From assembly GCF_046127645.1 (NCBI RefSeq), contig NZ_CP175919.1: a stretch of 64,000 bases of DNA; one strand, given 5' to 3'. Under the pieces are notes generated by a model. It worked only from the letters and a program-made list of their open reading frames with translations. It did not search any database and was not told the DNA's origin. Source of the DNA: Clostridium_F caseinilyticum. Its GTDB lineage: Bacteria; Bacillota; Clostridia; Clostridiales; Clostridiaceae. Positions 47,386 through 56,007 of this stretch are shown piece by piece. The position numbers and the translations under genes were made by a program. Within the stretch, counting starts at the first letter, position 1. Every line of letters begins with the position of its first letter.

Positions 47386-49458
47386 ATGAAAAAAAATTCT
47401 AGTATAAAAAACAAACTTATAATATCTTTTGTGTCTTTAATTTTAATATCCTTAGTCTTATTGGGTTCTATAATTTACACTAAAGTATACAATCAAACAA
47501 AAGAAGACTATGTACAATCTATAGGAAAGCAAATCACACAAGTCGATACTAGTTTTAATAACTATATCATGTCCTTTGAAGAAAATATAAATATGTTTTC
47601 TAAGAAATTAAATAATCTAGATAAGCAAATCACTTCATATGTTAATAAAGAATATCAATCAAATGAAATACCTATGACACCTCTTAAGAATGGAAGTTTT
47701 GAATCTTCTTTATATAAAGAGTTTGAAATTTTTACAAAAACTCATGACGGTATAGAGACTCTTTCCATATCTTCAGAAAGTAATGGTGGATATATGCAGT
47801 ATCCAGCAATTTCAAGAAAAAAAGGATATGATCCTAGAAAAAGGGACTGGTACAATGAAGCTAAGAAAAATAAGGACAAGGTTTCCTTTACAGATGTTTA
47901 TAAAACTTCATCAGGATCTATGGTAATGTCAGTTATAAATCCAGTTAAAGATTTAAATTCTAATTTTAAAGGAGTTATGACCTTTGATATAAATTTAAAA
48001 AAGTTATCTGAAATGAGTAAAAAGACTAAAATAGGGGAAAATGGTTATCTTATTGTAACAGATCAAAAAGGAACAATAATAGCTAGTGGTAAAGATGAAA
48101 GTCTCATTTCTAAAAGTATAAAAGAACTTAAAATAAAAAATTTCAACGATTTATCCAAATATAAAAATACTAGTTTTAATACAAAAATGGATAATGGAAA
48201 AGAATATTTTATAAATGTAAAAAAATCTTCTAATGAAAAATTAGGATGGTATTACATATCATTTGTAGAAAAGTCAGAACTTACAAAATCTGCAAATAGC
48301 ATAGGGATTATAACTTTAGTCTTTACTATTCTATTTTCTATAGTTGCTGTGTTTATATGTATATTTATAGCTAATAAAATATCAAATCCTATTAAATATG
48401 CAGCAGAGCATATAAAAGAAATGGGAGGGGGAAACTTCACAATACAAATAGAAGAAAAATATTTTAAATTAAAGGATGAGATTGGCGATATTATAAAATC
48501 TTTAGATAGAATGCAGAGTTCTGTAAAATCTATGCTAGGGAAAGTAAAAGAAAGCTCTGAAGTAGTTTCAAAAGAGAGCCAAAAATTATTATCTGCTTCA
48601 GAAGAAATGACAAGTTCCTCAAGTGAAGTTTCAAATGCAATACAGGATGTAGCTATAGGCATTTCAAATCAAGCTGGAGATCTTGTAAAAGCTACATCAA
48701 CAGTATCAAGTTTTGGAGAAAGACTTGATATTGTAGTAAGGGAATTATCATCAATAAGTGAAAATTCTGTGAGTGTGAATTTAATGGCTAATGATAGTAA
48801 TAAAAAGATGGGAAATATGATAGTGTCAGTAAAAAATATTGGAGAATTTTTCAATGAGTTTTTAAATGTAATATCTAAGCTTGATGATAATGTAGATCAA
48901 ATAAGCGAAATGACAAACTTAATAAATAGTGTTTCAGAGCAAACCAATCTATTAGCTCTAAATGCAGCAATTGAAGCTGCAAGGGCAGGAGAATCAGGGA
49001 AAGGATTTGCTGTTGTAGCAGATGAAATAAGAAAACTAGCGGAAAGAAGCAAAGAATCTTCTGAAAGTATAAATAAATTAGTAGAAAATATAAATAAAGA
49101 TAAGAAAGAGATAATAAATAATACTGGAAAAATGAAAGGAGAGCTTGATGGTCAATCTAAAGTTATAGATGAAACAATAGATGTATTTAAAGATATAATA
49201 TATTCTATTGAAAATATTGTTCCTAAAATACAAAATGTTAATGACTCAGCCTATTCTATAAATGAACAAAAGGATGAGGTTTTATCTAAAATGGAAGGAA
49301 GTTCAGCTATTTCAGAAGAAATATCTGCTTCTTCAGAAGAAATAAGTGCATCTTCTGAGGAAATGCATAATTGTTCAAAAGATGTATCTATATCTGCAGA
49401 GAAATTAAATGAAATGACTAGGACGATGAATGAAGAAGTAAATAAATTCAAAATATAA
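47386..49458 (+). CDS. Methyl-accepting chemotaxis protein with dCache sensor
   Basis: 690 residues. Membrane helix 1 (about 10-32), an extracellular double-Cache sensor (about 38-295; the typical YDPRKRDWYNEAKKN ligand segment lies near 147), helix 2 (about 305-328), HAMP, and a long signalling coiled coil. The hairpin tip reads EQTNLLALNAAIEAARAGESGKGFAVVADEIRKLAERS, where CheA and CheW dock. Ligand unknown; dCache domains often bind amino acids. A strong AAGGAG precedes ATG. Confidence 0.93.
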   Translation: MKKNSSIKNKLIISFVSLILISLVLLGSIIYTKVYNQTKEDYVQSIGKQITQVDTSFNNYIMSFEENINMFSKKLNNLDKQITSYVNKEYQSNEIPMTPLKNGSFESSLYKEFEIFTKTHDGIETLSISSESNGGYMQYPAISRKKGYDPRKRDWYNEAKKNKDKVSFTDVYKTSSGSMVMSVINPVKDLNSNFKGVMTFDINLKKLSEMSKKTKIGENGYLIVTDQKGTIIASGKDESLISKSIKELKIKNFNDLSKYKNTSFNTKMDNGKEYFINVKKSSNEKLGWYYISFVEKSELTKSANSIGIITLVFTILFSIVAVFICIFIANKISNPIKYAAEHIKEMGGGNFTIQIEEKYFKLKDEIGDIIKSLDRMQSSVKSMLGKVKESSEVVSKESQKLLSASEEMTSSSSEVSNAIQDVAIGISNQAGDLVKATSTVSSFGERLDIVVRELSSISENSVSVNLMANDSNKKMGNMIVSVKNIGEFFNEFLNVISKLDDNVDQISEMTNLINSVSEQTNLLALNAAIEAARAGESGKGFAVVADEIRKLAERSKESSESINKLVENINKDKKEIINNTGKMKGELDGQSKVIDETIDVFKDIIYSIENIVPKIQNVNDSAYSINEQKDEVLSKMEGSSAISEEISASSEEISASSEEMHNCSKDVSISAEKLNEMTRTMNEEVNKFKI

Positions 49459-49515
49459 ATAATTTATTACAATTATAATAAATTAGATTGAGGTTATATT
49501 TATAGAAACTTTTGG

Positions 49516-49555
49516 CATGAAAGATTCCTTTTTAAGGAACTTTCATGTTTTTTTA
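49516..49555 (+). terminator. Intrinsic terminator
   Basis: CATGAAAGATTCCTT (49516-49530) pairs with AAGGAACTTTCATG (49534-49547), with one bulge, followed by T7. Confidence 0.88.
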
Positions 49556-49664
49556 TATTTATTATAAAAATCTTACTGCATCATATTGATATTTATTAAA
49601 ATAAATATTACAATACAAGAAAAGGTAATACATTACCTTTTTATTTTATATTAGGAGGAATATC

Positions 49665-50132
49665 ATGGATAATACAAAAGAAATAGATAATATTGATAAA
49701 AGATATCATATTTTTGGTATGCTATTCTTATTGTCTAATAAGCTTGAAACACTAGGAAATAATTTTCTTGGAGAACTTACAACAAAACAATGGTTTTTTA
49801 TGTTAATATTAATGAATTTTTTTAAAGAACCTCCTACTCTTAGTGAATTAGCTGGTGAGATGGGAACTTCACATCAAAATACAAAACAAATTGCCATTAA
49901 ACTTGAAGAGAAAGGATTTTTAGTAGTGAAAAAGGACACTAAGGATAAACGCATATTAAGGTTAACTCCCACAAGTAAAATTGAAAAATATGCAAAACTA
50001 AGAGAAGATAAAGATCACTATTTTATTGAGAAATTTTTTAACATATTAACAAAGAAAGAAGTTAAAAATATTTATGAAAGTTTTACTAAACTATTAAATA
50101 ATATAAAAGTTATAGAAAATGAATTTTTATAA
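49665..50132 (+). CDS. MarR-family transcriptional regulator
   Basis: A 155-residue winged-helix regulator: PTLSELAGEMGTSHQNTKQIAIKLEEKGFLVVKKDTKDKRILRLTPTSK is a complete MarR helix-turn-helix and wing. The flavodoxin-like gene follows 26 bp on and is probably both co-transcribed with it and its target. AGGAGG site. Confidence 0.88.
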   Translation: MDNTKEIDNIDKRYHIFGMLFLLSNKLETLGNNFLGELTTKQWFFMLILMNFFKEPPTLSELAGEMGTSHQNTKQIAIKLEEKGFLVVKKDTKDKRILRLTPTSKIEKYAKLREDKDHYFIEKFFNILTKKEVKNIYESFTKLLNNIKVIENEFL

Positions 50133-50158
50133 AGGTATAATTTAAGGGGGTAAAATAT

Positions 50159-50701
50159 GTGTATAATAAAATAGCAGTAATATATAAATCAAAATATGGT
50201 AGTAGCAAAAAGTATGCTCAGTGGATAGCAGAAGAAGTAAGGGGAGATTTATTTAATTCTTCAAATATCAAAGAAGAAAAGTTAAAAGAATATGATATCA
50301 TTGTTTATGGTGGAGGGATTTATGCTAGTGGAATTTCAGGTATATCTCTTATAACCCAAAACTTCCATATTTTAAAGGATAAAAAAATAATAGTATATAC
50401 AGTAGGACTTGGTTCAACAGACAAAAAAGAAATATTTATTCCTATTATAGAAAAAAATTTCTCTAAATCTCAGAGAGAGGAAATAAAATTTTTCCATTTA
50501 CGTGGCGGAATAGATTATAAAAAGCTAAGTTTAGTACACAAATCTATGATGGCAATGCTTAAAAGGGTAACAACTAAGAAACCTGAAGATAAGTTAACAG
50601 ATGAAGAAAAAGAATTTTTAGTTACTTATGGAGATAAAGTAGATTTTACAGATAAAAGTACAATAATTCCTGTAGTTAATTATATTAATAATAGTATATA
50701 G
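50159..50701 (+). CDS. Flavodoxin-domain protein (HemG-like)
   Basis: 180 residues. The phosphate-binding loop YKSKYGSSKKYAQWIAEEV (about 8-26) and YGGGIYASGISG (about 50-61) show an FMN flavodoxin fold. The length and C-terminal LVHKSMMAMLKR segment are near the menaquinone-dependent protoporphyrinogen oxidase/flavodoxin group. Start GTG after AAGGGGG; the overlapping ATG (50157) hits a stop after four more codons. It probably works in redox stress with the MarR regulator. Confidence 0.8.
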   Translation: MYNKIAVIYKSKYGSSKKYAQWIAEEVRGDLFNSSNIKEEKLKEYDIIVYGGGIYASGISGISLITQNFHILKDKKIIVYTVGLGSTDKKEIFIPIIEKNFSKSQREEIKFFHLRGGIDYKKLSLVHKSMMAMLKRVTTKKPEDKLTDEEKEFLVTYGDKVDFTDKSTIIPVVNYINNSI

Positions 50702-50852
50702 GTAATTAATAGGATTCTATTAAAGAACGTCAATAAATGCTTTAGTTTAAGATACAAGCTTGAAAACGAAGATAATAATTGGCTTAGGTAATTTATTTAT
50801 ACCTTTGCCGGAGCTTAGTTAGGGAAAATAACAAAATTATAAAGTGATTAGT

Positions 50853-51064
50853 TCATATTCTTCAGAAAATATATTATTGGCTGCAGAAAATAAAGGGTTA
50901 GGTTTAGGAGTTTATCTTTTAGAAGATATGGTAGAGAAAATAAAAAGGGATTTTAAATTTGTTAGCTAATTCAATCCCAAATAATACCTATAGGGTATAC
51001 AGATGAAGAAAGAAAAATAGAGGATAGATTTAATAAAAGTAGAATACATTATAATAGATTATAA
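50853..51064 (+). pseudogene. Nitroreductase remnant with frameshift
   Basis: Two pieces in different frames match the C-terminal third of a nitroreductase. 50853-50968 reads SSENILLAAENKGLGLGVYL (FMN-site helix; expected QNILLAAxxxGLG), ending in TAA. 50984-51064 reads IPIGYTDEERKIEDRFNKSR, then IHYNRL and a stop; this is the usual family C-terminus. The N-terminal half has no recognisable frame between 50702 and 50852. This accounts for most of the 450-bp gap. Confidence 0.82.
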
Positions 51065-51154
51065 AAAATTAAACTAATATTATATAAATTAAGGAAATAG
51101 GTATTTTATAATGATAAAACATAAAAGTAATCTTTAAGATTGGAGAGATAAAAT

Positions 51155-51520
51155 ATGTTAACAAATCATCTAGGAATAAAAGTAAGAGATATAGAAAAGG
51201 TTCAAAAGTTTTATTGTGAGAATTTAGAATTTGAATTTGAGCATAAATATGAGGATGAAGATAAAATTTTAGTATTTCTAAAAAATCAAAATTCAGTTAT
51301 AGAGTTAATATATTCTAAGAATAAGGAATACAATTCAGTAATAAATGGAATTATAGATCATGTAGCTTTTACTGTTACTAATATACAAGAATATATTGAT
51401 AAATTAAAAAGGAAAAGTGTGAAATTTATTACAAATGAAGTAACAGAAGTAGATGGCAAGATAATTATATTTTTTGAAGGAGCTGAAGGAGAAAAAATTG
51501 AGTTAGTTCAGTATAAATAA
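51155..51520 (+). CDS. VOC-fold (glyoxalase/bleomycin-resistance type) protein
   Basis: 121 residues in two beta-alpha-beta-beta-beta units: LGIKVRDIEKVQKFYCENLEFEF, then IDHVAFTVTNIQEYIDKL. His5 and His70 and the late Glu in IELVQYK could ligate a metal. Possibly a methylmalonyl-CoA epimerase or lyase relative; substrate unknown. Next to ogt (29-bp gap) and probably co-transcribed. Confidence 0.78.
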   Translation: MLTNHLGIKVRDIEKVQKFYCENLEFEFEHKYEDEDKILVFLKNQNSVIELIYSKNKEYNSVINGIIDHVAFTVTNIQEYIDKLKRKSVKFITNEVTEVDGKIIIFFEGAEGEKIELVQYK

Positions 51521-51549
51521 TAAATATATTATATGAAGGAAGAATATAT

Positions 51550-52011
51550 ATGAATAATGCATATTGTTATAAAACTCCAATTGGAGAAATAGTAATTGTT
51601 GATAATGGTAGATCTATTGTTCAAGTGTTTTTTGGAGATAATATTCCTAAGAATGTAAATGTTATTGAGACTAATTTATTAAAAGAGGCAAATAACCAGC
51701 TTAAAGAATATTTTATAGGAAAAAGAGAAAAATTTGATTTATATCTTGAGCCACAGGGGACAGAATTTCAAAAAAAAGTTTGGAAGGAATTACAAGAAAT
51801 ACCCTATGGAGAAACTCGTAGTTACAAAAATATAGCAATAAATATAGGTAATGAGAAGGCGTGTCGTGCTGTGGGAATGGCTAATAATAAGAATCCTATA
51901 CCTATTTTTATTCCTTGCCATAGAGTTATTGGATCTAATGGCAATTTAATTGGTTATGCAGGAGGATTAGATATAAAAGAAACACTTTTAAGAATAGAAA
52001 ATAAAGATTAA
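51550..52011 (+). CDS. ogt: Methylated-DNA-protein cysteine methyltransferase
   Basis: Suicide repair protein that takes the methyl group from O6-methylguanine onto its active Cys. 153 residues; the active site is IPCHRVIGSNG (about 117-127), and the DNA-binding helix region is RSYKNIAINIGNEKACRAVGMANNKNP. Both N- and C-terminal domains are present. AAGGAAG site. Confidence 0.95.
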   Translation: MNNAYCYKTPIGEIVIVDNGRSIVQVFFGDNIPKNVNVIETNLLKEANNQLKEYFIGKREKFDLYLEPQGTEFQKKVWKELQEIPYGETRSYKNIAINIGNEKACRAVGMANNKNPIPIFIPCHRVIGSNGNLIGYAGGLDIKETLLRIENKD

Positions 52012-52069
52012 TAGGACAAATTTATTTAAAGCATATTAGGAGGTTAAAAAGATAAGGGGTTTATAGGGA

Positions 52070-53263
52070 ATGAAAAGAAAAAAAATATTGCAAAATTTAA
52101 AATCACAAATAAAAAAGGGAAATCATATTATTGGTGTAGCCACAGGAACAGGGATGACAGCAAAATATGCAAAAAAAGGTGGAGCTGATTTCCTTCTTAT
52201 GTTAAATTCAGGAAGATTTCGACAAATGGGAAGAAGCTCTTTAGCAGGATTTTTACCCTTTTATAATAGTAATGATATGGTAATGGATTTTGCCTATAGA
52301 GAAATAGTACCTTTGGTAAGGGATCTTCCTATAATTTTTGGATTTAATGCAACAGATCCTACAAAAGATATGGAAAGTTATATAGATGAAATAAAAAATA
52401 GAGGATTTTCTGGTATTAATAACTATCCCACAGTAGGGTTAATAGATGGGGAATTTAATAAAGCTATTGAAAAAGAGGGATGCCATTATTTAATTGAAGT
52501 AGAAGCAATAAGAATAGCTCATAAAAAGGATATGTTTACTGTTGCATTTGTATTTAATGATATACAAGCAGTTCAAATGATTGAGGCTGGAGCGGATGTG
52601 ATTTGTGTGCATTTAGGATTAACAGGAGGAGGCATATTAGGAGCAAAAAAAGTTTTATCACTGGAATCAGCAAAAGTAAAAGCAGAGAATATATTTAAAA
52701 AATGTAATGAACTGAAGCCAGATATAATCAAGTTAATTTATGGAGGACCGGTAAAAACACCAACGGATGTTCAGTATATGTACAGTAACAATAAAAATTT
52801 AATGGGATATATAGGGGGATCTGCTTTTGAAAGAATTCCCTGTGAAAAGTTTATTACAAATATAACTAAGTCTTTTAAAACAAATTCACAGCTGGATGAA
52901 GATGATTTGATGTCTAAAATGTTAGATGGAATTACAAAACATTATGATTATGTTGAATTTGTTAAAGAATACATTAATGAAAATTATATGAGTGAAATTT
53001 CTTTTTCAGATTTGGCTAAGGTTGCTCACGTATCTAGGAGTTATTTAAGCACTTTATTTAAAAAAGAAGTGGGTTGTAGCTTCAGAGAGTATCTAGTTAA
53101 ATTTAGAATAGAAAAAGCAGCAGAAATTTTAGATAGAAAAAATATTCAGTTGTCGGAAGTGGCACCTTTAGTTGGTTATGAAGATTATGCACAGTTTAGC
53201 AAAATGTTTAAAAAGTATAAGGGATGTTCCCCAAAACAATATAAATCTAAAAACATAACATAA
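52070..53263 (+). CDS. AraC-type regulator with N-terminal PEP-hydrolase-like TIM barrel
   Basis: 397 residues in two parts. Residues 1-272 are a paralogue of the TIM-barrel protein encoded at 54677-55507 (pfam PEP_hydrolase type): shared GVATGTGMTAK, ADFLLMLNSGRFRQMGRSSLAG, FSGINNYPTVGLIDG and GADVICVHLGLT. Residues about 285-395 are two AraC helix-turn-helix motifs (ISFSDLAKVAHVSRSYLSTLFKK; LSEVAPLVGYEDYAQFSKMFKKY). The barrel keeps the pocket glycines, but CHGGP of the enzyme is IYGGP here, so it is probably a ligand sensor. Start is ATG; the best purine-rich site is 12 bases away, with a stronger AGGAGG 26 bases up. Confidence 0.85.
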   Translation: MKRKKILQNLKSQIKKGNHIIGVATGTGMTAKYAKKGGADFLLMLNSGRFRQMGRSSLAGFLPFYNSNDMVMDFAYREIVPLVRDLPIIFGFNATDPTKDMESYIDEIKNRGFSGINNYPTVGLIDGEFNKAIEKEGCHYLIEVEAIRIAHKKDMFTVAFVFNDIQAVQMIEAGADVICVHLGLTGGGILGAKKVLSLESAKVKAENIFKKCNELKPDIIKLIYGGPVKTPTDVQYMYSNNKNLMGYIGGSAFERIPCEKFITNITKSFKTNSQLDEDDLMSKMLDGITKHYDYVEFVKEYINENYMSEISFSDLAKVAHVSRSYLSTLFKKEVGCSFREYLVKFRIEKAAEILDRKNIQLSEVAPLVGYEDYAQFSKMFKKYKGCSPKQYKSKNIT

Positions 53264-53308
53264 ACACAAAAATACATAATGTAACAGCATTTACATTAAA
53301 AGGCATGG

Positions 53309-53345
53309 GTAGTATGATTAATTTGTAGTTAATTATACTACTTTT
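53309..53345 (+). terminator. Hairpin between regulator gene and Tm-1 operon
   Basis: GTAGTATGATTAA (53309-53321) pairs with TTAATTATACTAC (53329-53341), with one G.U pair and a 7-base loop. It may be a terminator or an operator for the AraC regulator. Confidence 0.5.
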
Positions 53346-53427
53346 AATTTTAAAAAATATTTTAAAATTACTTAGCTAATATTGTAGAGGTTACATAAAA
53401 CCGGAATCATGGGGGAGGGTAAAATAA

Positions 53428-54636
53428 TTGAAAACAATAGCAATTGCAGGCACATTTGATACTAAAGGGGCTGAATACTTATATGTAAAAGAATTGATTG
53501 AAAGTTTGGGGTTAGATACTTTTACTATTCATACAGGTGTATTTGAACCTGTATTCGAGCCAGATGTATCAAATAGAGAAGTAGCAGAGGCAGCAGGAAT
53601 AGATATTGAGACATTAGCTGCTAAAAAAGATAGAGCATTAGCCACAGAAACTTTAGCAAAGGGTATGGAAAAATTGGTACCTAAATTATATAAACAAGGA
53701 AGATTTCATGGAATTATATCCTTTGGTGGCAGTGGAGGAACTTCATTAGTAACACCAGCTATGAGAGCGTTACCTATAGGTGTACCTAAAGTTATGGTGT
53801 CAACAGTAGCATCAGGAAATACGGCTCCATATGTTGGGACAAGTGATATTATTATGATGCCTTCTGTAGTAGATGTTGCAGGTCTTAACTCAATTTCAAC
53901 AAAGATCTTTACTAATGCAGTATTTGCAATAGCCGGTATGGTTAAGTTTGAAAATACAAAAAGAATAGAGAAAAAACCATTAGTTGCTACAACCATGTTT
54001 GGGGTAACAACTCCATGTGTAAATGCAGCTAGAGAATATCTTGAGACAAAAGGATATGAGGTTCTTGTTTTTCATGCAACAGGCATAGGTGGACAAACTA
54101 TGGAAGCACTTATTAATGCTGGATTTATTGAAGGGGTATTAGATTTTACAACAACAGAGTGGGCAGATGAAATTATTGGTGGTGTCTTGAATGCAGGACC
54201 GCACCGCTTAGAGGCTGCAGCCAAAAATCATATTCCACAAATTGTGTCAGTAGGAGCGCTTGATATGTGTAACTTTGGACCTTATGATACGGTACCAGAA
54301 AAATTTGAAGGTCGTAAGTTATATAAGCATAATCCTACAGTAACTCTCATGAGAACTAATGTAGAAGAAAATGAAAAAATAGGCAAAAAACTTGTTGAAA
54401 AATTGAACATGGCAAAAGAAAAAACAGTCTTAATGTTACCTCTTAGAGGAGTATCAGGTATTGATGTAGAAGGCCAACCATTCTATGGCGTAGAAGAGGA
54501 TAGGATGTTATTTGATACTTTAAGAAGCGGCATTAATAAAAATGTTGTGGAATTAATAGAATTGGATTTTGCAATTAATGATGTAGAATTTGCAGAAATA
54601 GCAGCACAAAGATTAATTGATTTAATGAATAGATAA
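53428..54636 (+). CDS. Tm-1-like ATP-binding protein (UPF0261)
   Basis: 402 residues of the family whose plant member is the N-terminal half of tomato Tm-1, an inhibitor of tobamovirus replication. Visible: IAGTFDTKGAEYLYVKELIE at the N-terminus, GIISFGGSGGTSLVTPAMRALPIGVPKVMVSTVASGNT (about 93-130; nucleotide-binding) and FHATGIGGQTMEALI near 212. Bacterial function unknown. TTG start after GGGGGAGGG. The TIM-barrel gene follows 40 bp on; in Tm-1 the two are fused, so the products probably work together. Confidence 0.88.
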   Translation: MKTIAIAGTFDTKGAEYLYVKELIESLGLDTFTIHTGVFEPVFEPDVSNREVAEAAGIDIETLAAKKDRALATETLAKGMEKLVPKLYKQGRFHGIISFGGSGGTSLVTPAMRALPIGVPKVMVSTVASGNTAPYVGTSDIIMMPSVVDVAGLNSISTKIFTNAVFAIAGMVKFENTKRIEKKPLVATTMFGVTTPCVNAAREYLETKGYEVLVFHATGIGGQTMEALINAGFIEGVLDFTTTEWADEIIGGVLNAGPHRLEAAAKNHIPQIVSVGALDMCNFGPYDTVPEKFEGRKLYKHNPTVTLMRTNVEENEKIGKKLVEKLNMAKEKTVLMLPLRGVSGIDVEGQPFYGVEEDRMLFDTLRSGINKNVVELIELDFAINDVEFAEIAAQRLIDLMNR

Positions 54637-54676
54637 AATTATATATAGACAAAATTATATAAGGGAGGACTTATAA

Positions 54677-55507
54677 ATGAATAAAATGACAAGAAAAGAA
54701 ATTATGAAAAAATTCAAGGAAGAGGTTAAAAATGGTAAAACATTAGTAGGCGTAGGAGCTGGAACAGGAATCACTGCAAAAAGTAGTGAAGCTGGTGGAG
54801 CGGATATGCTTATAATTTATAATTCAGGAAGATATAGAATGGCAGGACGTGGATCATTAGCTGGATTATTATCTTATGGAGATGCGAATCAAATTGTAGT
54901 TGAAATGGGGTCTGAAGTATTACCAGTTGTGAAAAATACACCAGTATTAGCAGGAGTGTGTGGAACTGATCCTTTTAGAGTTATGGATGTATATTTAAAA
55001 CAATTAAAGGATCAAGGTTTTAGTGGAGTACAAAATTTCCCAACAGTTGGTTTAATTGATGGTGTATTTAGACAAAACTTAGAAGAAACAGGAATGGGCT
55101 ATGGGCTAGAAGTAGAAATGATTAGAAAAGCACATGAATTGGACATGCTTACAACTCCTTATGTATTTGATCCAGAACAAGCAAAAGCAATGGCAGAAGC
55201 AGGTGCAGATATTTTAGTAGCGCATATGGGACTAACTACAAAGGGAACAATTGGAGCTAAAACAGCTCTTACATTAGATGATTGTGTAAAGAGAATTGAA
55301 GATATTATTAAAGCAGGTAGAGAAGTTAATCCAGATATTATGGTGATTTGCCATGGAGGACCTATTGCAGAACCAAAAGATGCTAAATATGTAATAGAGA
55401 AAACAGAAGGAATTGATGGATTCTTTGGGGCATCTAGTATTGAAAGATTTGCAGCTGAAAAGGGAATTAAAGAACAAACAGAAGCATTTAAATCAATAAC
55501 AAAATAA
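54677..55507 (+). CDS. PEP-hydrolase-family TIM-barrel protein (Tm-1 C-terminal half)
   Basis: 276 residues: GVGAGTGITAKSSEAGGADMLIIYNSGRYRMAGRGSLAG, FPTVGLIDGVFR, ILVAHMGLTTKGTIGAKTAL and VICHGGPIAEPKDA. These match the phosphoenolpyruvate-hydrolase/TIM-barrel signal-transduction family, equivalent to the C-terminal half of tomato Tm-1. The reaction here is not known. Strong GGGAGG site; a terminator follows. Confidence 0.87.
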   Translation: MNKMTRKEIMKKFKEEVKNGKTLVGVGAGTGITAKSSEAGGADMLIIYNSGRYRMAGRGSLAGLLSYGDANQIVVEMGSEVLPVVKNTPVLAGVCGTDPFRVMDVYLKQLKDQGFSGVQNFPTVGLIDGVFRQNLEETGMGYGLEVEMIRKAHELDMLTTPYVFDPEQAKAMAEAGADILVAHMGLTTKGTIGAKTALTLDDCVKRIEDIIKAGREVNPDIMVICHGGPIAEPKDAKYVIEKTEGIDGFFGASSIERFAAEKGIKEQTEAFKSITK

Positions 55508-55559
55508 AATTTAAAATTGTACTATTTTATAGTAGAGAAATTAGTGTGATTATAAATAA

Positions 55560-55614
55560 AAAGAACGTGGATAGGGTTTAATAAACATAGATCTATCTGC
55601 GTTCTTCTTTTTTT
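55560..55614 (+). terminator. Terminator after Tm-1 operon
   Basis: AAGAACG...GATAG pairs with CTATC...CGTTCTT with two internal mismatches, followed by CTTTTTTTAT. Confidence 0.75.
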
Positions 55615-55790
55615 ATCTGATGACTAATCGCTTTAATTTTTCCATCTTCTTCAGAGTTGGAGTAAAGAATAGTTACGCGTCTTTGAATAACTATTTTAAA
55701 GCTTTAGAGGAAGTAAAAACTGTCTCCAAAGCTAATAACTATGCTTATTATATTAGATATAATTTTTATATTGTTTTTATTAAGTCATAA
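55593..55790. pseudogene. Two abutting coding-like remnants, unidentified
   Basis: On the minus strand 55703-55593 is open without a start and reads QRRVTILYSNSEEDGKIKA, then ISHQIKK, ending TAG. On the plus strand about 55656-55790 reads SYASLNNYFKALEEVKTVSK, then ANNYAYYIRYNFY, ending TAA, like the tail of a TPR protein. Both look coding by composition but neither has a start and site. I do not recognise the families. The rest of 55791-56007 shows nothing. Confidence 0.4.
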
Positions 55791-56007
55791 GTTAATATTT
55801 TTTATTTTTCTTATCTATAATGTGAAAAGTAATAAGAATATAAATAAATATTATAATTTCAAAATCAAAATTGAACCTAAATTTTTATAATTTTAAAAGT
55901 ATAGATATATTAACAATATATTCAACTATAAATCCATTGGTATATAGATTAAGTTAATATATACTAAGTACATAGGGTCCTATAATAAATATAGGGAGTG
56001 ATAGGGA

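Noticed and set aside
48252..48662. 136-codon minus-strand frame inside the chemotaxis receptor gene
   Set aside because: Shadow of the coiled-coil coding region, without a start signal.
55741..55889. Plus-strand ATG frame of about 50 codons (MLIILDIIF...)
   Set aside because: Hydrophobic low-complexity translation of AT-rich DNA with no ribosome binding site; overlaps the TPR-like remnant in another frame.
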